The notes under the pieces are model-generated. The model was given only the letters and a program-made list of their open reading frames with translations, did not search any database and was not told the origin of the DNA. Made by a program: the position numbers and the translations under genes. From Zasmidium citrigriseum (taxonomy: Eukaryota; Ascomycota; Dothideomycetes; Mycosphaerellales; Mycosphaerellaceae), in NCBI GenBank assembly GCA_002786025.1, contig NHNW01000057.1, positions 1-64,000 on the forward strand: DNA of 64,000 nt. The letters are read 5' to 3'. Shown piece after piece: positions 39,997 through 51,000 of the stretch (positions are counted from its first letter, which is position 1; each line of letters starts with the position of its first letter).

Positions 39997-42296
39997 ATGC
40001 CTCCGCGGCAGAGCTCCAACAGCAGCAGCGGAGAACGCGACATCCCCATCGAAGAGATCGTCTTCAGCTGCGGGATCTGCCAGGCCACCGTGTCTGAGCT
40101 GTACGCCGACAAAGACAAAGTGCAGGGTCTGTCCAGCTCCGAAGATGAGAGCGGCATCGTGCCCAAGCTGTGGATAGCAGAGTGCTCGCATGTCTTCTGT
40201 GGGAGGCACTTGGAGGGCGGAGGTGAGTGCGCAGATGGGATCCGACAGCAGCACGTATCATTTAGCTAACGTGTCAGGTGCGCCATTCCATAGCAAACAC
40301 GAGCCTCCGAAGGCACAGTGTCCGGTCTGTGTGAGTGAGAAGAAGCGCGGATATGAAACAAAGAAGGGCTTGTACGCGATTCGAGGGTTGGGCAAAGGCG
40401 AGTATGATGAAGCTGTTCCCGAGGCCTACCTACGTGTACCGCCGGTGAAGCTGGATGCCAGCGATCCAGATATGGATGCCATGCGAGTAAGTGGTCCCCT
40501 TCGTTGTCACTATCTCCGCCGGACCATAAAGGAGCTGAGCTAGCAAGTCGGCGTTTGGTGGCCTGGATACCCCACCTATCGCCGGAGATTGCTGTGAGAT
40601 ACTGACGTTCATTGCAGTTCCAGTACAGCCACCTCGTCCATTATGCCAAGCAAGTCACGAGGCATTGGAAGACAGCCGAGAAGAAGCGACGTGCCATGGA
40701 ACACACCTTATCGAAGGAAAGGAAGCAATGGAGGAAGCAAGAGGCGGATTTCAATGAGCGCATGGCTATCACGGAGGGCAAATTGAAGAAATGGGAGGCA
40801 CGGAAACCTATGATCGATCACTACCTGGGCAAGGCAGTAAGGATGGAAGAGTAAGCCATCAGTCCTCCCTCCACCGCTCTGAAAGGCTCACCAATGTCAG
40901 GGATATCAAAACGATGCGTTCCCAGCTGCTTGAGCTTGGGTATGAGGTACCGAAGAGCCAGTACGCCATCGGAGAACAGGCACGACAATCGGAGAAAGCT
41001 CCTCTTCCCAAGAAGAACGAAAGCTCTGCTACAGTAGCTTCATCTTCCTCGCGCAAGCGCAAGCACCTTACCTCTCATGGAGACTGTGCTGATGACGAGG
41101 GCGACAATGAGAAAGAGAATCATGCCCGGCCCCAGAGACGAGAGAGCCGCGAGCTCATGCCGCCCCCGTTGCGCACGTTCAGACCTCAGCAACTCGGTCA
41201 GCCTCAGCACTTGCAAGCCGGCCAGCAAGCCCATCAACCGCCAGTCCAAGTGTACGAAGACCAACGCAAAGATGTACCGCTGCAAGACCAGTACAACATG
41301 GTCCAGTCACGTCCTGATCGGGCGAATTATTACGACCATGGTGCACTGCCAATACGATCAACGCAGGCCGATGTATATCGAGACCAAAATAAGCATCATC
41401 AGCCGACCATGGAATACGAGCACAGCGGGAGTCAAGGCGCAGAGTACTCAAGCGTGCAGCCGCTGCAGAGATGCGGCTTTCTGTCCATACCGCCTCGAAG
41501 ACGCAGCCAGCAGTACATGCACTCGCAAGATGGCGACATGGATGACATCCAGCCACCCATGAGCCAACGACACCTGCCCCTGCAAGTCGATAACGTACCA
41601 CAGCTGGAACCTCGCGCACAGAGTGCTCTTTATGACCCATCTACTTCGAGTTCTCGTCACCTACCACCGCCGAGCCAGCTTTCGAATACTCCATGGATAC
41701 GTCGGCCGTTGCAGCCAGTCCCAGCACCATCAGCAAGTCCATTCTTCGCCAGTCGGCCTGCACCTGACCCTGTGCAACGACCCTCCGCTCGCGGCTCAAT
41801 GCTGCAGCAGAATGTACACATTCCATCTACCCGAGACGGCACTATGGGCCGGCAGTATGGCTCTTTGGCTCGACCGCCAGCGCAATCATCCTCCCACGCG
41901 ATGTCAATGCCACCTCCTCCATCATTTGGCTCGCAAGGGCAGAGTCGCTCGAACTACCCTCCCAGCCAGCATCGCTACGCCGCTAAGTCGTATCATCATG
42001 AGCCAGCATACAGCTCACAGGCGCCACCGATGTCTGACGGGCTATTCCAGCGTCCCGACATGCGGCAGCCTACGACGGCAAGCCAGCCGATGTCTGATAT
42101 CCATGGTGGCAGGCTCACGTTGCCGCCGAGCCGATCGAGAGGCCCATTCTTGGGCTCACAGGACTCCCGGCTGTCTATGATTCCTGGTGCGCGAGGTGGT
42201 GCGCCGCCGCAGCACATGTACGGCCGGCAGAGCCTGGCGTCTGCTCACAGTACGTCGCGATACTTGCCTTCAGCGAGGAGGCCAATTCAGCGATGA
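39997..42296 (+). CDS. RING-type zinc-finger protein with coiled coil and long disordered tail
   Basis: Four exons (39997-40222, 40278-40486, 40618-40850, 40901-42296) with introns of 55, 131 and 50 nt join in phase to give 687 aa. The RING begins CGIC at about 24-27. It has CSHVFCGRH near 63-71 and closes with CPVC after the first junction, with a long insert in the first loop. Residues about 146-230 form a Lys/Glu-rich coiled coil (HYAKQVTRHWKTAEKKRR...). The tail from about 270 is Pro/Ser/Gln-rich and disordered, beginning with a KRK nuclear signal (SSSRKRKH). RING plus coiled coil plus Ser-rich tail is the layout of Zip3/HEI10 meiotic ligases, but I cannot confirm that. Confidence 0.75.
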
Positions 42297-42806
42297 AGAC
42301 AGGTGCCCATAGGCGAAGATATTTCTGGTGAATCTTGGTGCTCATGTTGGCGAATGTTCTCGAATTTGCTTTGCTTGCTGATCTTTGACGCTCGTGCTCG
42401 GGAGTAGCTAGTTGCTGTCACATGTCAGTAGACGCATGCTCATGCATCTCGCTCTCGACCTGTTCTCCATTGATCGGTGCTTCTGAAGGCCCTTGAAGAC
42501 GCCGATGCACCAATCATGAGTTAGCATCACCACTGAGAAGGAAGATCCAGCGGCGCACATGCTCGATTCTGTGCGTATTCACTCAAGCACCTGCTGACTC
42601 ATTTGCAGTTCCGTTAGGGGCGGCGCACTGGCCAGCGGCCTGCCAAATCTATTTGAAGGCGCTTCTGCTTCTGCCTCTTCCATCACTTCAACATTTCTCA
42701 AGCTTCACAACCGCAACCAATCTCGAAGGTCTACCACAAGACGATTCAGCCTCGCTCAACACCATTCACAAGTACTTCTGATATCTCGGCAAGATCCATA
42801 CCAATC
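42297..42806. promoter_or_regulatory. Intergenic: promoter of paralog 3
   Basis: 510 bp; no gene seen. Confidence 0.4.
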
Positions 42807-44270
42807 ATGGCATCGACGAACGCTATCCCCGACGCCATCGACGGACCCGAAGTAGGGTGGCAAGGTCCTCTCACCAAGGAACAGACACTGCAACAGGCCC
42901 TACTCAAAGCTCGAAAGCCGTTGAAGGATGAGATTCAGAAGCTCGTAGCTGCTCACCGAGACGATCAACCACCACCATTCTCGAATGAGGAGCTCATCGT
43001 CATGGCTATCATCGACAGTGACACGCAATACAGAAGTCACGGTCAAATCATGAAGTGGATTCTGGAGAGCTTCCCATTTCACAAGCAGAAGGTCTTCGAC
43101 GAGATTGTCTACAACTTGGAAGGAGATCAGGATGCGACGCTGGGATGCTACATGAACTGCATCAATGGCGGTCTGGAGAAAGCCTTCGATTCCCACGAAG
43201 TTCCTCTCATCCAAAACCCTTGGTATGCTGAGTACACAGTACGCGTACCGATGGCCCAGAGGTACCTTCGGCGGTGGAGAGAGCCGGAGCGACAGGGTGT
43301 CTTCCGGTTCCTGGATTTGCCACCTGAACTACGCAATCGCATCTACGACATGACTCTCATCTTCCCGAGGCCTGTGGTCAAGGTCAGCGACGACGGATGG
43401 GGTGAATTGAACCTGAAGGCTCATGGCCGCGAGTTTGGTCTACTCGGTCCAAGCATCTGCAAGGGCGAAGAGTGTCATTTGAAACGCTATAGCAACTGCT
43501 ATTTCTCGATTCTATCACCGAAAGCCGTGCTCAATCTCTCGCTCACCTGTAAGCAACTCGCTCGGGAGTCTCTGGCTGCCTTCTACGGCAGCAACTGCTT
43601 TAGTCTCTCGAGCAGCAGCGTCTTGCGGAAGTTCACGAACAAACTGACGACGGACCGATTACGGCTTCTCAAGCAGCTCCACATCCAAGTCGACTACCGC
43701 GGCAATGTATGTGCGAGCTATGATGACAAATTGCGAAAAGGGCTGGAAGATCTGGCTCAGAAAGTGTCTCTGAGCGAGCTCCGTATCAATGTCGGTCGGG
43801 GTGACTCGCGTTGGGAGTATGGACACAGCCTCTGCATTCACACCAGCGTATCCACATTCGGGGAGATCCCGTCGATGTTTGCCGTTGCCCGTCTTTCTTC
43901 CAAAGCCAAAGCGGTCAAGATCTTTCCGAAGCAAGCCGACACGCACTCTCCCTTCAGCCAGCACCTTTGCCCACATTTCAAAGAATTTATTGCTCAGGAG
44001 CTGAGGCGCATCAAGGCGGAACACGAGTCATCGAGGCTGGAAGAGATTCAAGACGAGCAGCCAGATCGATGTATCGATGGCTTGGAAGGCGATCGAGAGA
44101 TGAGGAACACTGAGAGCTTCCAGAGAACAGAGGTCGAAAACATGAATAACGGACAGGGAGAAGGTGAAGAGACCACGGGTGCGGCGAAGGAAGACGAACA
44201 CGAAGGTGGAAATGACGATGGGGACACGCAAAAAGTGAAGCCCGAGAGCCGATCTTGCGTTGTCCAGTGA
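42807..44270 (+). CDS. Forkhead-like/F-box-like family protein, paralog 3
   Basis: A single exon of 487 aa, the longest member. The family helix is ALLKARKPLKDEIQKLVAAHRDD (31-53). The forkhead-like block is PPPFSNEELIVMAIIDSD...IMKWILESFPFHKQKV (56-96), followed by GGLEKAFDSHEVPL, which resembles the recognition-helix end of forkheads (LxKAFVKVP). VFRFLDLPPELRNRIYDMTLIF is at 165-186. VLNLSLTCKQLARESLAAFYGSNCF marks the second conserved block, and FGEIPSMFAVARLSSKAK the third. The acidic C-terminus contains KVKPE, a SUMO-consensus-like site. It is tandem with 44707-46044 and about 22 kb from the other pair. The function is unknown. Confidence 0.84.
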   Translation: MASTNAIPDAIDGPEVGWQGPLTKEQTLQQALLKARKPLKDEIQKLVAAHRDDQPPPFSNEELIVMAIIDSDTQYRSHGQIMKWILESFPFHKQKVFDEIVYNLEGDQDATLGCYMNCINGGLEKAFDSHEVPLIQNPWYAEYTVRVPMAQRYLRRWREPERQGVFRFLDLPPELRNRIYDMTLIFPRPVVKVSDDGWGELNLKAHGREFGLLGPSICKGEECHLKRYSNCYFSILSPKAVLNLSLTCKQLARESLAAFYGSNCFSLSSSSVLRKFTNKLTTDRLRLLKQLHIQVDYRGNVCASYDDKLRKGLEDLAQKVSLSELRINVGRGDSRWEYGHSLCIHTSVSTFGEIPSMFAVARLSSKAKAVKIFPKQADTHSPFSQHLCPHFKEFIAQELRRIKAEHESSRLEEIQDEQPDRCIDGLEGDREMRNTESFQRTEVENMNNGQGEGEETTGAAKEDEHEGGNDDGDTQKVKPESRSCVVQ

Positions 44271-44706
44271 GTCTACGAAACAGCAGCAGGAGCAGAGCTT
44301 GCTATGCGTGCTCGTTATGTTTCCTGGAAAGCTAGAGCCATCATCATCAATAAGAACAGAGATCTGAATCGACAGCGCGTGATTCAATGAAAGGGCAAAG
44401 ATATTACTTGATGCTGACAACGGAACAAGTCCTGACCTTCATCGCTCGCTAAAGCTTTCACGTGTTCGCGCGAAATCAATAGGTGGATGTAACAACGGTC
44501 TAATCAGACTTGCCAAGTGAAGGGCATTGCATCGTCACAAGCTATGGCGCACATTCACTCGCACCGCTAGTCACTCGCTGCGGCCCGCTGTGCCCGCGCG
44601 CGCGTTCCCAACTTTAAAGCCGCCGGATTTGTTTGCTTTCGGCATCTAACATCCATCACGGCGCTTCCATATCCAAACTCCTCGAACTAGCCAGCGACCG
44701 ACGCCG
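44271..44706. promoter_or_regulatory. Intergenic between paralogs 3 and 4
   Basis: 436 bp; no gene seen. A GC-rich CGCGCGCG run lies near 44597-44604. Confidence 0.4.
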
Positions 44707-46044
44707 ATGACCTCAAACACGGTGCAGTCAGACATGGTAGACCCGCAAACTGCCGACGAGTCGCTCGAGCGCACATCGACACCGCCAGAGCCCGACCAGG
44801 AGGATCAGGAGATGCAAGCACTGTTGGAGGCTCGGAAGCCCTTACGGGCGGAGATTCGGAACCTCATCTCTCTTCACGGCAATGGCCGCCCACCTCCATT
44901 TACATCGGGCGAGGTCATCGCCATGGCCATCATCGACAGCGACTTCTATTCCCTGAGAAAGACCGATGTTCTTCGATGGATGCTCACTAATCTTCCACAT
45001 TATAAAGAAATTGTGTTGGACTCTATGTTGGACATGTTCAACAACGAGTGGACGCTCAACCTCGAGGAAGCTCTGGAGGCAATCGGCGAAGACTTCGAGA
45101 ACACTTTCGACGACTACCAGCTGGACCTCAACCACTTCGTTGCATATGAACAATACAGCCTCGACGTGAACTCGGCCCGGATCTACCTTCGACGCTGGCT
45201 TGAGCCAGAGCGAGCCGGCACGTTTCGATTTCTCGATCTCCCAGCGGAACTGCGCAACAGGATCTACGATCTCACCGTCACATTCCCGCGTCGACGGGTG
45301 GAAGTCAACGGCGGATGCTCTCGTCCAAAAACTTGCCTTGTCATTGGCGAGGAAGACGACACAGACAACAGTCGCTTCGTGGGCGGTGCATCCAAATTCG
45401 CCGAGCCAAACGACGTCTTGAGTCTTGCCGTCACATGTAAGCAGCTGGCCAAAGAGATTGTCCCCATCTTCTACGGCGGCAACACTTTCAGCCTCCCGAC
45501 CAACCGAGCGATCATGACGTTCGTGGTGAGGACGGCGGCAGAGAGACTGCGCCATCTGAAGCATCTGCGCATTCCAGCACATGTCAACGCCAAGTTCTGC
45601 AACACGCACTCCATCGAGGTACAGTCTGCGCTAGATATCATCAGCGATACCGCATCTCTCGAATCGCTTGTTATCACCCTGGAGAACTTCGGATACTTGG
45701 AATCAAATTGCAAAGGCGATTGTGTACGCCGTCGGGCCCGTATGTGGGCCGACATCCCATCGTTGCGCGCGCTTGCGCGTCTCGCATCCAAGTCCAAGAA
45801 GGTAGAAGTCGTCGTCAATGACCGCGAATTTGACTTTGAGGAGCAAAGCAGGCACAAGGCCGACTCACTCAAAGAATTCATCCTTGAGGAGGTAGGTCGA
45901 CTCAAGCAGCAAGAAGCTCAGGAGATTCAGGAGGTGGCCGAAGCTACGGACATGCAATCAGACCAGGACATGAAACTGAAGCAAGAGCCTCAGAATGTTG
46001 GAGAGACTGAACAAGGAGGGACAAATCGAGATGCAGAGGCGTAA
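44707..46044 (+). CDS. Forkhead-like/F-box-like family protein, paralog 4
   Basis: A single exon of 445 aa. The N-terminal region is acidic. Next come LLEARKPLRAEIRNLISLHG (39-58), PPPFTSGEVIAMAIIDSD...VLRWMLTNLPHYKEIV (62-103) and LDVNSARIYLRRWLEPERAG (152-171). The core is TFRFLDLPAELRNRIYDLTVTFPR (172-195), followed by VLSLAVTCKQLAKEIVPIFYGGNTF. MWADIPSLRALARLASKSK corresponds to the third conserved block of paralogs 2 and 3. KLKQEP near the C-terminus fits psi-K-x-E. Identity is highest with paralog 3 in the N-terminal block and with paralog 2 around YLRRWLEP. I cannot assign a role beyond a likely protein- or DNA-binding adaptor. Confidence 0.84.
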   Translation: MTSNTVQSDMVDPQTADESLERTSTPPEPDQEDQEMQALLEARKPLRAEIRNLISLHGNGRPPPFTSGEVIAMAIIDSDFYSLRKTDVLRWMLTNLPHYKEIVLDSMLDMFNNEWTLNLEEALEAIGEDFENTFDDYQLDLNHFVAYEQYSLDVNSARIYLRRWLEPERAGTFRFLDLPAELRNRIYDLTVTFPRRRVEVNGGCSRPKTCLVIGEEDDTDNSRFVGGASKFAEPNDVLSLAVTCKQLAKEIVPIFYGGNTFSLPTNRAIMTFVVRTAAERLRHLKHLRIPAHVNAKFCNTHSIEVQSALDIISDTASLESLVITLENFGYLESNCKGDCVRRRARMWADIPSLRALARLASKSKKVEVVVNDREFDFEEQSRHKADSLKEFILEEVGRLKQQEAQEIQEVAEATDMQSDQDMKLKQEPQNVGETEQGGTNRDAEA

Positions 46045-46265
46045 GAGACTCACGAAGTCGGCGGTTCTGCATGGGCCTTCGAGCGTCGTAGTTCAAAGGA
46101 GTCAACAGAGAAAAGGAAATAGTGAGAGGGAACATGAATCCTAAACTGGGGCTAGCCATCCATCGAAATCTCTTACGATCGAGCCAGAGGAGGCAATGCG
46201 GCCATGGCCGAACAGTACAGATACAGAAAGCAACAAAAGCATGTCTTAAAATCATCCTCCCCGTC

Positions 46266-47529
46266 TCACCACCAACCTCTCTTTCCCTTTCCAACAGGAA
46301 CAACAACCGTATAACTCATCCCACTCCCCACCTCCTGCACCCCCATACTCAAGACCACCGGCCTCACCTCCCCATCCCCACTAAAAACCAACTGCGGCCT
46401 CTCCCTCCTATAAAACTCCACCTCCGACCCATCATCAAACTCCACCCTCGTACTAAAAGCCAACGTCTCCCCGTTGAAAACCCAGGGCCCCTCAATACTC
46501 CTCGAAAACGCATGCCTCCCCACTTTAGGTCCATCTCCAAAACCACCCTCAGGTTCAAGGGAGTGCATCAGGATGTGGTAATGACCGCGTTTATCCCGCC
46601 ATAGGAACGGGTCTTCGGCGCCGCCGGGGGAGGTGAAGATCGGTTGGTCGTTGTTGAGGCGGGTGTATGGGCCGGAAGGATGGGGAGCGTAGGCGAGGGA
46701 GATTTGTTCGGCGCCGCTGCAGTTGAAAGGGCAGCCTCTGTATGCCAACAGAATTCCATGATCCTCATACTTTTCCCTTCCCCACCAACCCCATCCCCAT
46801 CCTCTCTCGCACAAAGGCCAAGGACTAGGATTCGTAACATCCGCATTCCACACCCCCATCTCATCCACCCCCTCAAGAACCCTCCTCCCCTCCCCCCAAG
46901 TCCTCAAATCACTACTCTCCAACGCATCAATCCCACTTTCGCCATTAACAGAATTCCCCGGTCCACAACTAAACCGCGGACTCGTGCACGTGGCATTAAG
47001 ATTCCCCTGCGGACAGCCGATATAATACATCAACCACTTCCCCTCCGCCTCTGAATACACGACCGTAGGATTATGCGCAAATGCCGGAACGATTTCTTGA
47101 GCGAAAGTGAAAGGTCCTTCAGGCCCGGAGTGGGATTCGGCGCGGATGATGCGGGAGTAAGGGGACCAGTAGTCGAGACCGCAGTTGTGAGCAAACTCAG
47201 CAATAAAGGCATGCCACAGGTCTTTCTCGTTCGGATCTCGTACAACTTTGGTACCCCAAGATGAAATACCTGTTGCCATCATCAGCCCCAGTACTGTCAA
47301 AGTAGATGGTATACTCACCTTCCCCAGTCCGATTATACCCTCCACCCCTCTTCGCAGGTCTCAAATCCAAGACACCACAATCCTCCCCTTTCCATCCGCG
47401 ATCGCAGACACACTCCCTCTTCCAACGAGAACAGACACCGTTGAGGCTGCAGTCCATGTCTGTGTTGCACGATAGACATCCTGATATTAGAGCTAGAAAC
47501 ATCAGTGTGAAGAGGTTTCGAAAGGCCAT
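46266..47529 (-). CDS. Secreted EGF-like plus GH43-like beta-propeller protein
   Basis: Two exons, 47529-47319 and 47269-46266, are joined by a 49-nt intron (GTGAGT...CAACAG) and give 404 aa. A signal peptide (MAFRNLFTLMFLALISGCLS) precedes an EGF-like module of about 35 residues (CNTDMDCSLNGVCSRWKREC...GWKGEDC) with six Cys. The rest is a five-bladed propeller of GH43/GH32 type: HNPTVVYSEAEGKWLMYYIG, NADVTNPSPWPL, HGILLAYRGCP and AEDPFLWRDKRGHYHILMHS with a conserved Asp-Pro. The substrate is unknown. EGF modules are rare in fungal glycosidases, although this combination occurs in a small secreted fungal family. Confidence 0.82.
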
Positions 47530-48064
47530 GATAGTTGTGTTGTTCAGAGGATCTCCTCAGACAGAGGCCAGGAGTGTATAGCAGATCTTGTGGACCTATA
47601 CGAATGCTACCGTAGCATAGCATGATCAGTAATGCCTCCTCACCTCTGTCGTATCTTCACTCGAAGGATTGCGGAGAAAGACGAGGTGAAGTGGAGGCAA
47701 GTTCCAAGCTTCATGCATGTCGAGTGTCGATCACAACGAACCTAAAAGATGTCATTCAGCCTGCATGCAACAAAGTCAACAGTATTCTGTCTGTTTCATT
47801 CCATCTGTTGTGGTAGCATAGCAGTACAGCTCTGTCGATTCCTCAACCAGCACAAAACGCCTTCTTCGCTATGCCTGCCCGGTGCTCAAACTGTAGAGCT
47901 GGTATATATCAATAATCACCCGCCCATCCACCAACCCGTACCGATGCTGTATATTTCTCCGAATCCAGTCCGTTCTGTTCACTTCCTTATCCTTTCCAAA
48001 CAAGCCGCGCAGAAGCACGCTCAAACGCCGACACGAGTAAAACAAAACATACGAAATCGCTCCA
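47530..48064. other. Intergenic: promoter of the EGF/GH43-like gene and kinase 3' flank
   Basis: 535 bp; only short frames, no gene seen. Confidence 0.4.
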
Positions 48065-51000
48065 TCAAGACTGATGAAGCCGAAGGTCAGCACTGCTAGT
48101 CTGCCTGCGGTCCCTCTTCCTCTGCAGCGCAGAATTCGCCGCGGCGGAGTTCGACCCTCGAGGGACATGAGTAGGTGTAATGGCGCCATCACTGCTCCCT
48201 TCTTCTTTGACTGGCGGCGGCGCCAGACTCAGCCGACTAGGAGGCCTCTGCTGCCGTCCAGCGGGAGGAGGCATGCGGCTAGAAGATCTGGGCGCAGCGA
48301 TGCCGTTGCTGGAAGCGTCGTAGGAAGTCGATGGGCGGTGGTAGCTCCAACGCTCGCTGGACGAGGAGCCGCCGTAGCTGCCGTCGCGGGTGGCAGGGCG
48401 GAATGGTGAGCTGGCGGCGGATGAGCGGGCGGAGTTGCTGTTTGGTGTTTGGTCGAAGTAGCCTCTGCTTCCTGAACGTTCGCCCAGGCCGAGACCAGAG
48501 CCGGTAGGTGTGCTTGCTGCTGATGAGTGGGAGATCAAGGCTGGTGAGATCATTGTACTACTCGAGCTTCTTCTCATTGCTGCGAAGCCGCCGGTAGCAG
48601 AGCGTCCAACTGAAGACGGCGTGAACTCGCTATGCCTGACGAGCTCTTCGGCAAGGTTTCGGACGAGGATGGCTGAGTCGTGTCGCTCGAGGTCCTTGAC
48701 GGCGTCGATGAGGCCATATTGGTGAAGTAGTGACCCTTGCTCAGCACAAGCATCGCATATAGACCGAATTACACGCAGCAAGTTAACTCGCACCAGAGGC
48801 TTTTTCGAATGCAACTTGATCGCGGTCCGATCGAACAAGCTCTTGTGGGCCAGTCTGGCAGCCACAGAAGGCGACAGTCGTAGCAGTCTGTGAAGCGGCT
48901 CTAGCAGATTCTCGAACGAGTCTGCCTTGCTCTCATTGAAGCACTGCAGAATGGCCTCCGCGAAATTCGAAGTTCCCGAGAGTAAGTGCTCCTCGACCTT
49001 GGCCGTTTCTTCCTGCAGCCAGATGAAGATGGCATCCAGCGCCGTGACAGCCCAGTATTGATCCGCAAGCAAGCTGACATAGAACTGCAGTCCCTTCGTT
49101 TGCCAGAGAATCTTGCGCCCAACCTTGCCGGAGTGAGCCATGTCACACAAGATTGGCAGTGCGAACTCTTTGAGCGGCCGCTCGGTCTGGACGATGCGCT
49201 GCAGGAGAGGGATGATGCCAGAGAGCGCTGCATCTTCCTGCCGCGCCTTCGATAGCCTGCAAAGGTTGTACATAGTGTTGAGGACCTGGTTTGAGATCTC
49301 TCTGAAGTGTGGCAACTTCATGCTGGCACCTAGCAGATCTGTCAACACTTCAATGGCATTGCTGTTCTGCAGCGCATCAAGTGTTGTCGCGAGCATGCTC
49401 AGATTCTTGATGAATTTGAGCATCGTGATTTGATGTTGTGGGCTCATCCGACGAAGATCTTTCAGTACTCGCTTCAGTACCATGCGGTCGGCCACTGTCT
49501 CCTTGACGTGGTTCTCCGCTTGTGAGAAGAGCAAGAAGATGTTGACGATTCGTCCTTCGACGATTTCGGCCAGCTCGCCTTCTTCGTCAAGCACCCTGTT
49601 GAGCACAAGCGACAGAGGATACAGCACGGAACTTCGCGAAAAGATACGGCAAAAGTCATTCTTCGGTGTCGGGCCTTGCATCTCAAAGACACTCCAGATA
49701 CCATTGACGCCGACCAATACCAGCTCGCGGCCTGCTTCGACGTCGTAGTCTTCTTCCAGGAATTCGACCAGCACGTTGAGACCACCGCAACTGACAAACA
49801 TCTGCAGCGTCAGAGTCGGAGTCTGGTACATCATTCGTACGAAGGCCGCAGCTTCGAGTCTGATCTCAGAGCTGTACTTCTTGTGAGCGAACTTGGTGAT
49901 GATCGGGATGCCGCCGACGAAGCAGAGGTTCTCCTGCACTTCGATGTTCTCGTGCAAGATGCAATTGACAATTTTGAGGAGGCGGAGTATGATGTGCGGT
50001 CGAGTCGCTTCTTCCAAGATCTCCAGAATTGGAAGCATACCATGACTGCTGACGATCACTGACTTGACATCCGCCGATTCGGTGAGGATTTGCAGTAGCT
50101 GGTCGACAATCTCAGCAAGAACATCTTCTGGCTGCCCGAGCTTCATGTCCAAGACGAGGCTTTCAACAACACCGCAAAGACGGGCATGCTTGTCTCTGGC
50201 CACGTTCGACTCCAGATCAACTTCGTCCAGCTCCTCTTCCATGGCGGCGAACGGGTCGTCCTCATCATCCTCATCTTCGTCGCCCCACGATATGGAGCTC
50301 GTCAATTTGAGGGTCCCTCGATCAGATGCCGATTCGCTACCAGCTGAGACTGCGGACTTGGGCGAGCGGCTCTTATGCGACGCTGCCTGCAGGTTCATGG
50401 GCTGCTCCTCATCGAAGACCAGTTCGGTGAAGTCATCGTCATTGTCGTCTTCGGCGTACTTTTGAATTTCCAATGAGCTTCGTTTCCGTCGCATTGCAGC
50501 AGCATCGTGCACGAGCTGGGTCGGTGTGTGCGTCCTACGCCGTCTCATACTTCCACCAAGCTTGGTCTGCATACTGTAGATGTCCTTGGGGCCGGAAGGC
50601 CGGTTGGGTGAAAAGCCAGCGAGCTTCTTGAGGAAGGCATCCTCATCGTCGGCGACAAGATCTGAGTAATCCTCTTCCTCATCCTCACGGAACCTGTCTT
50701 TATTAGATGCTGCTGATGGCGCCTTCTTAAGAGGCTGATGCGGCGGTGTTGCTTTCGGCTTTGGTATCGAGCTTTGCTTCGGTGCAGGTCGAAGAATTTG
50801 CGTGCGAGGCTGAGATTCTTTGCTGGCCTTGCGTTCGTGCTTGTCCAGAGATCCGCTTTTCTTGGCCAGGCTCGATGGCGGGGGTGGTTGATGCTTGATG
50901 TCGTCGGACGAGGTGCGTGCAGGGTAGAATGGGCGGACCGTCTCAATCGCATCACCTTGCGTGAGCTGCAATGAATTTCGCACAGTCAAATCGCCTTCAA

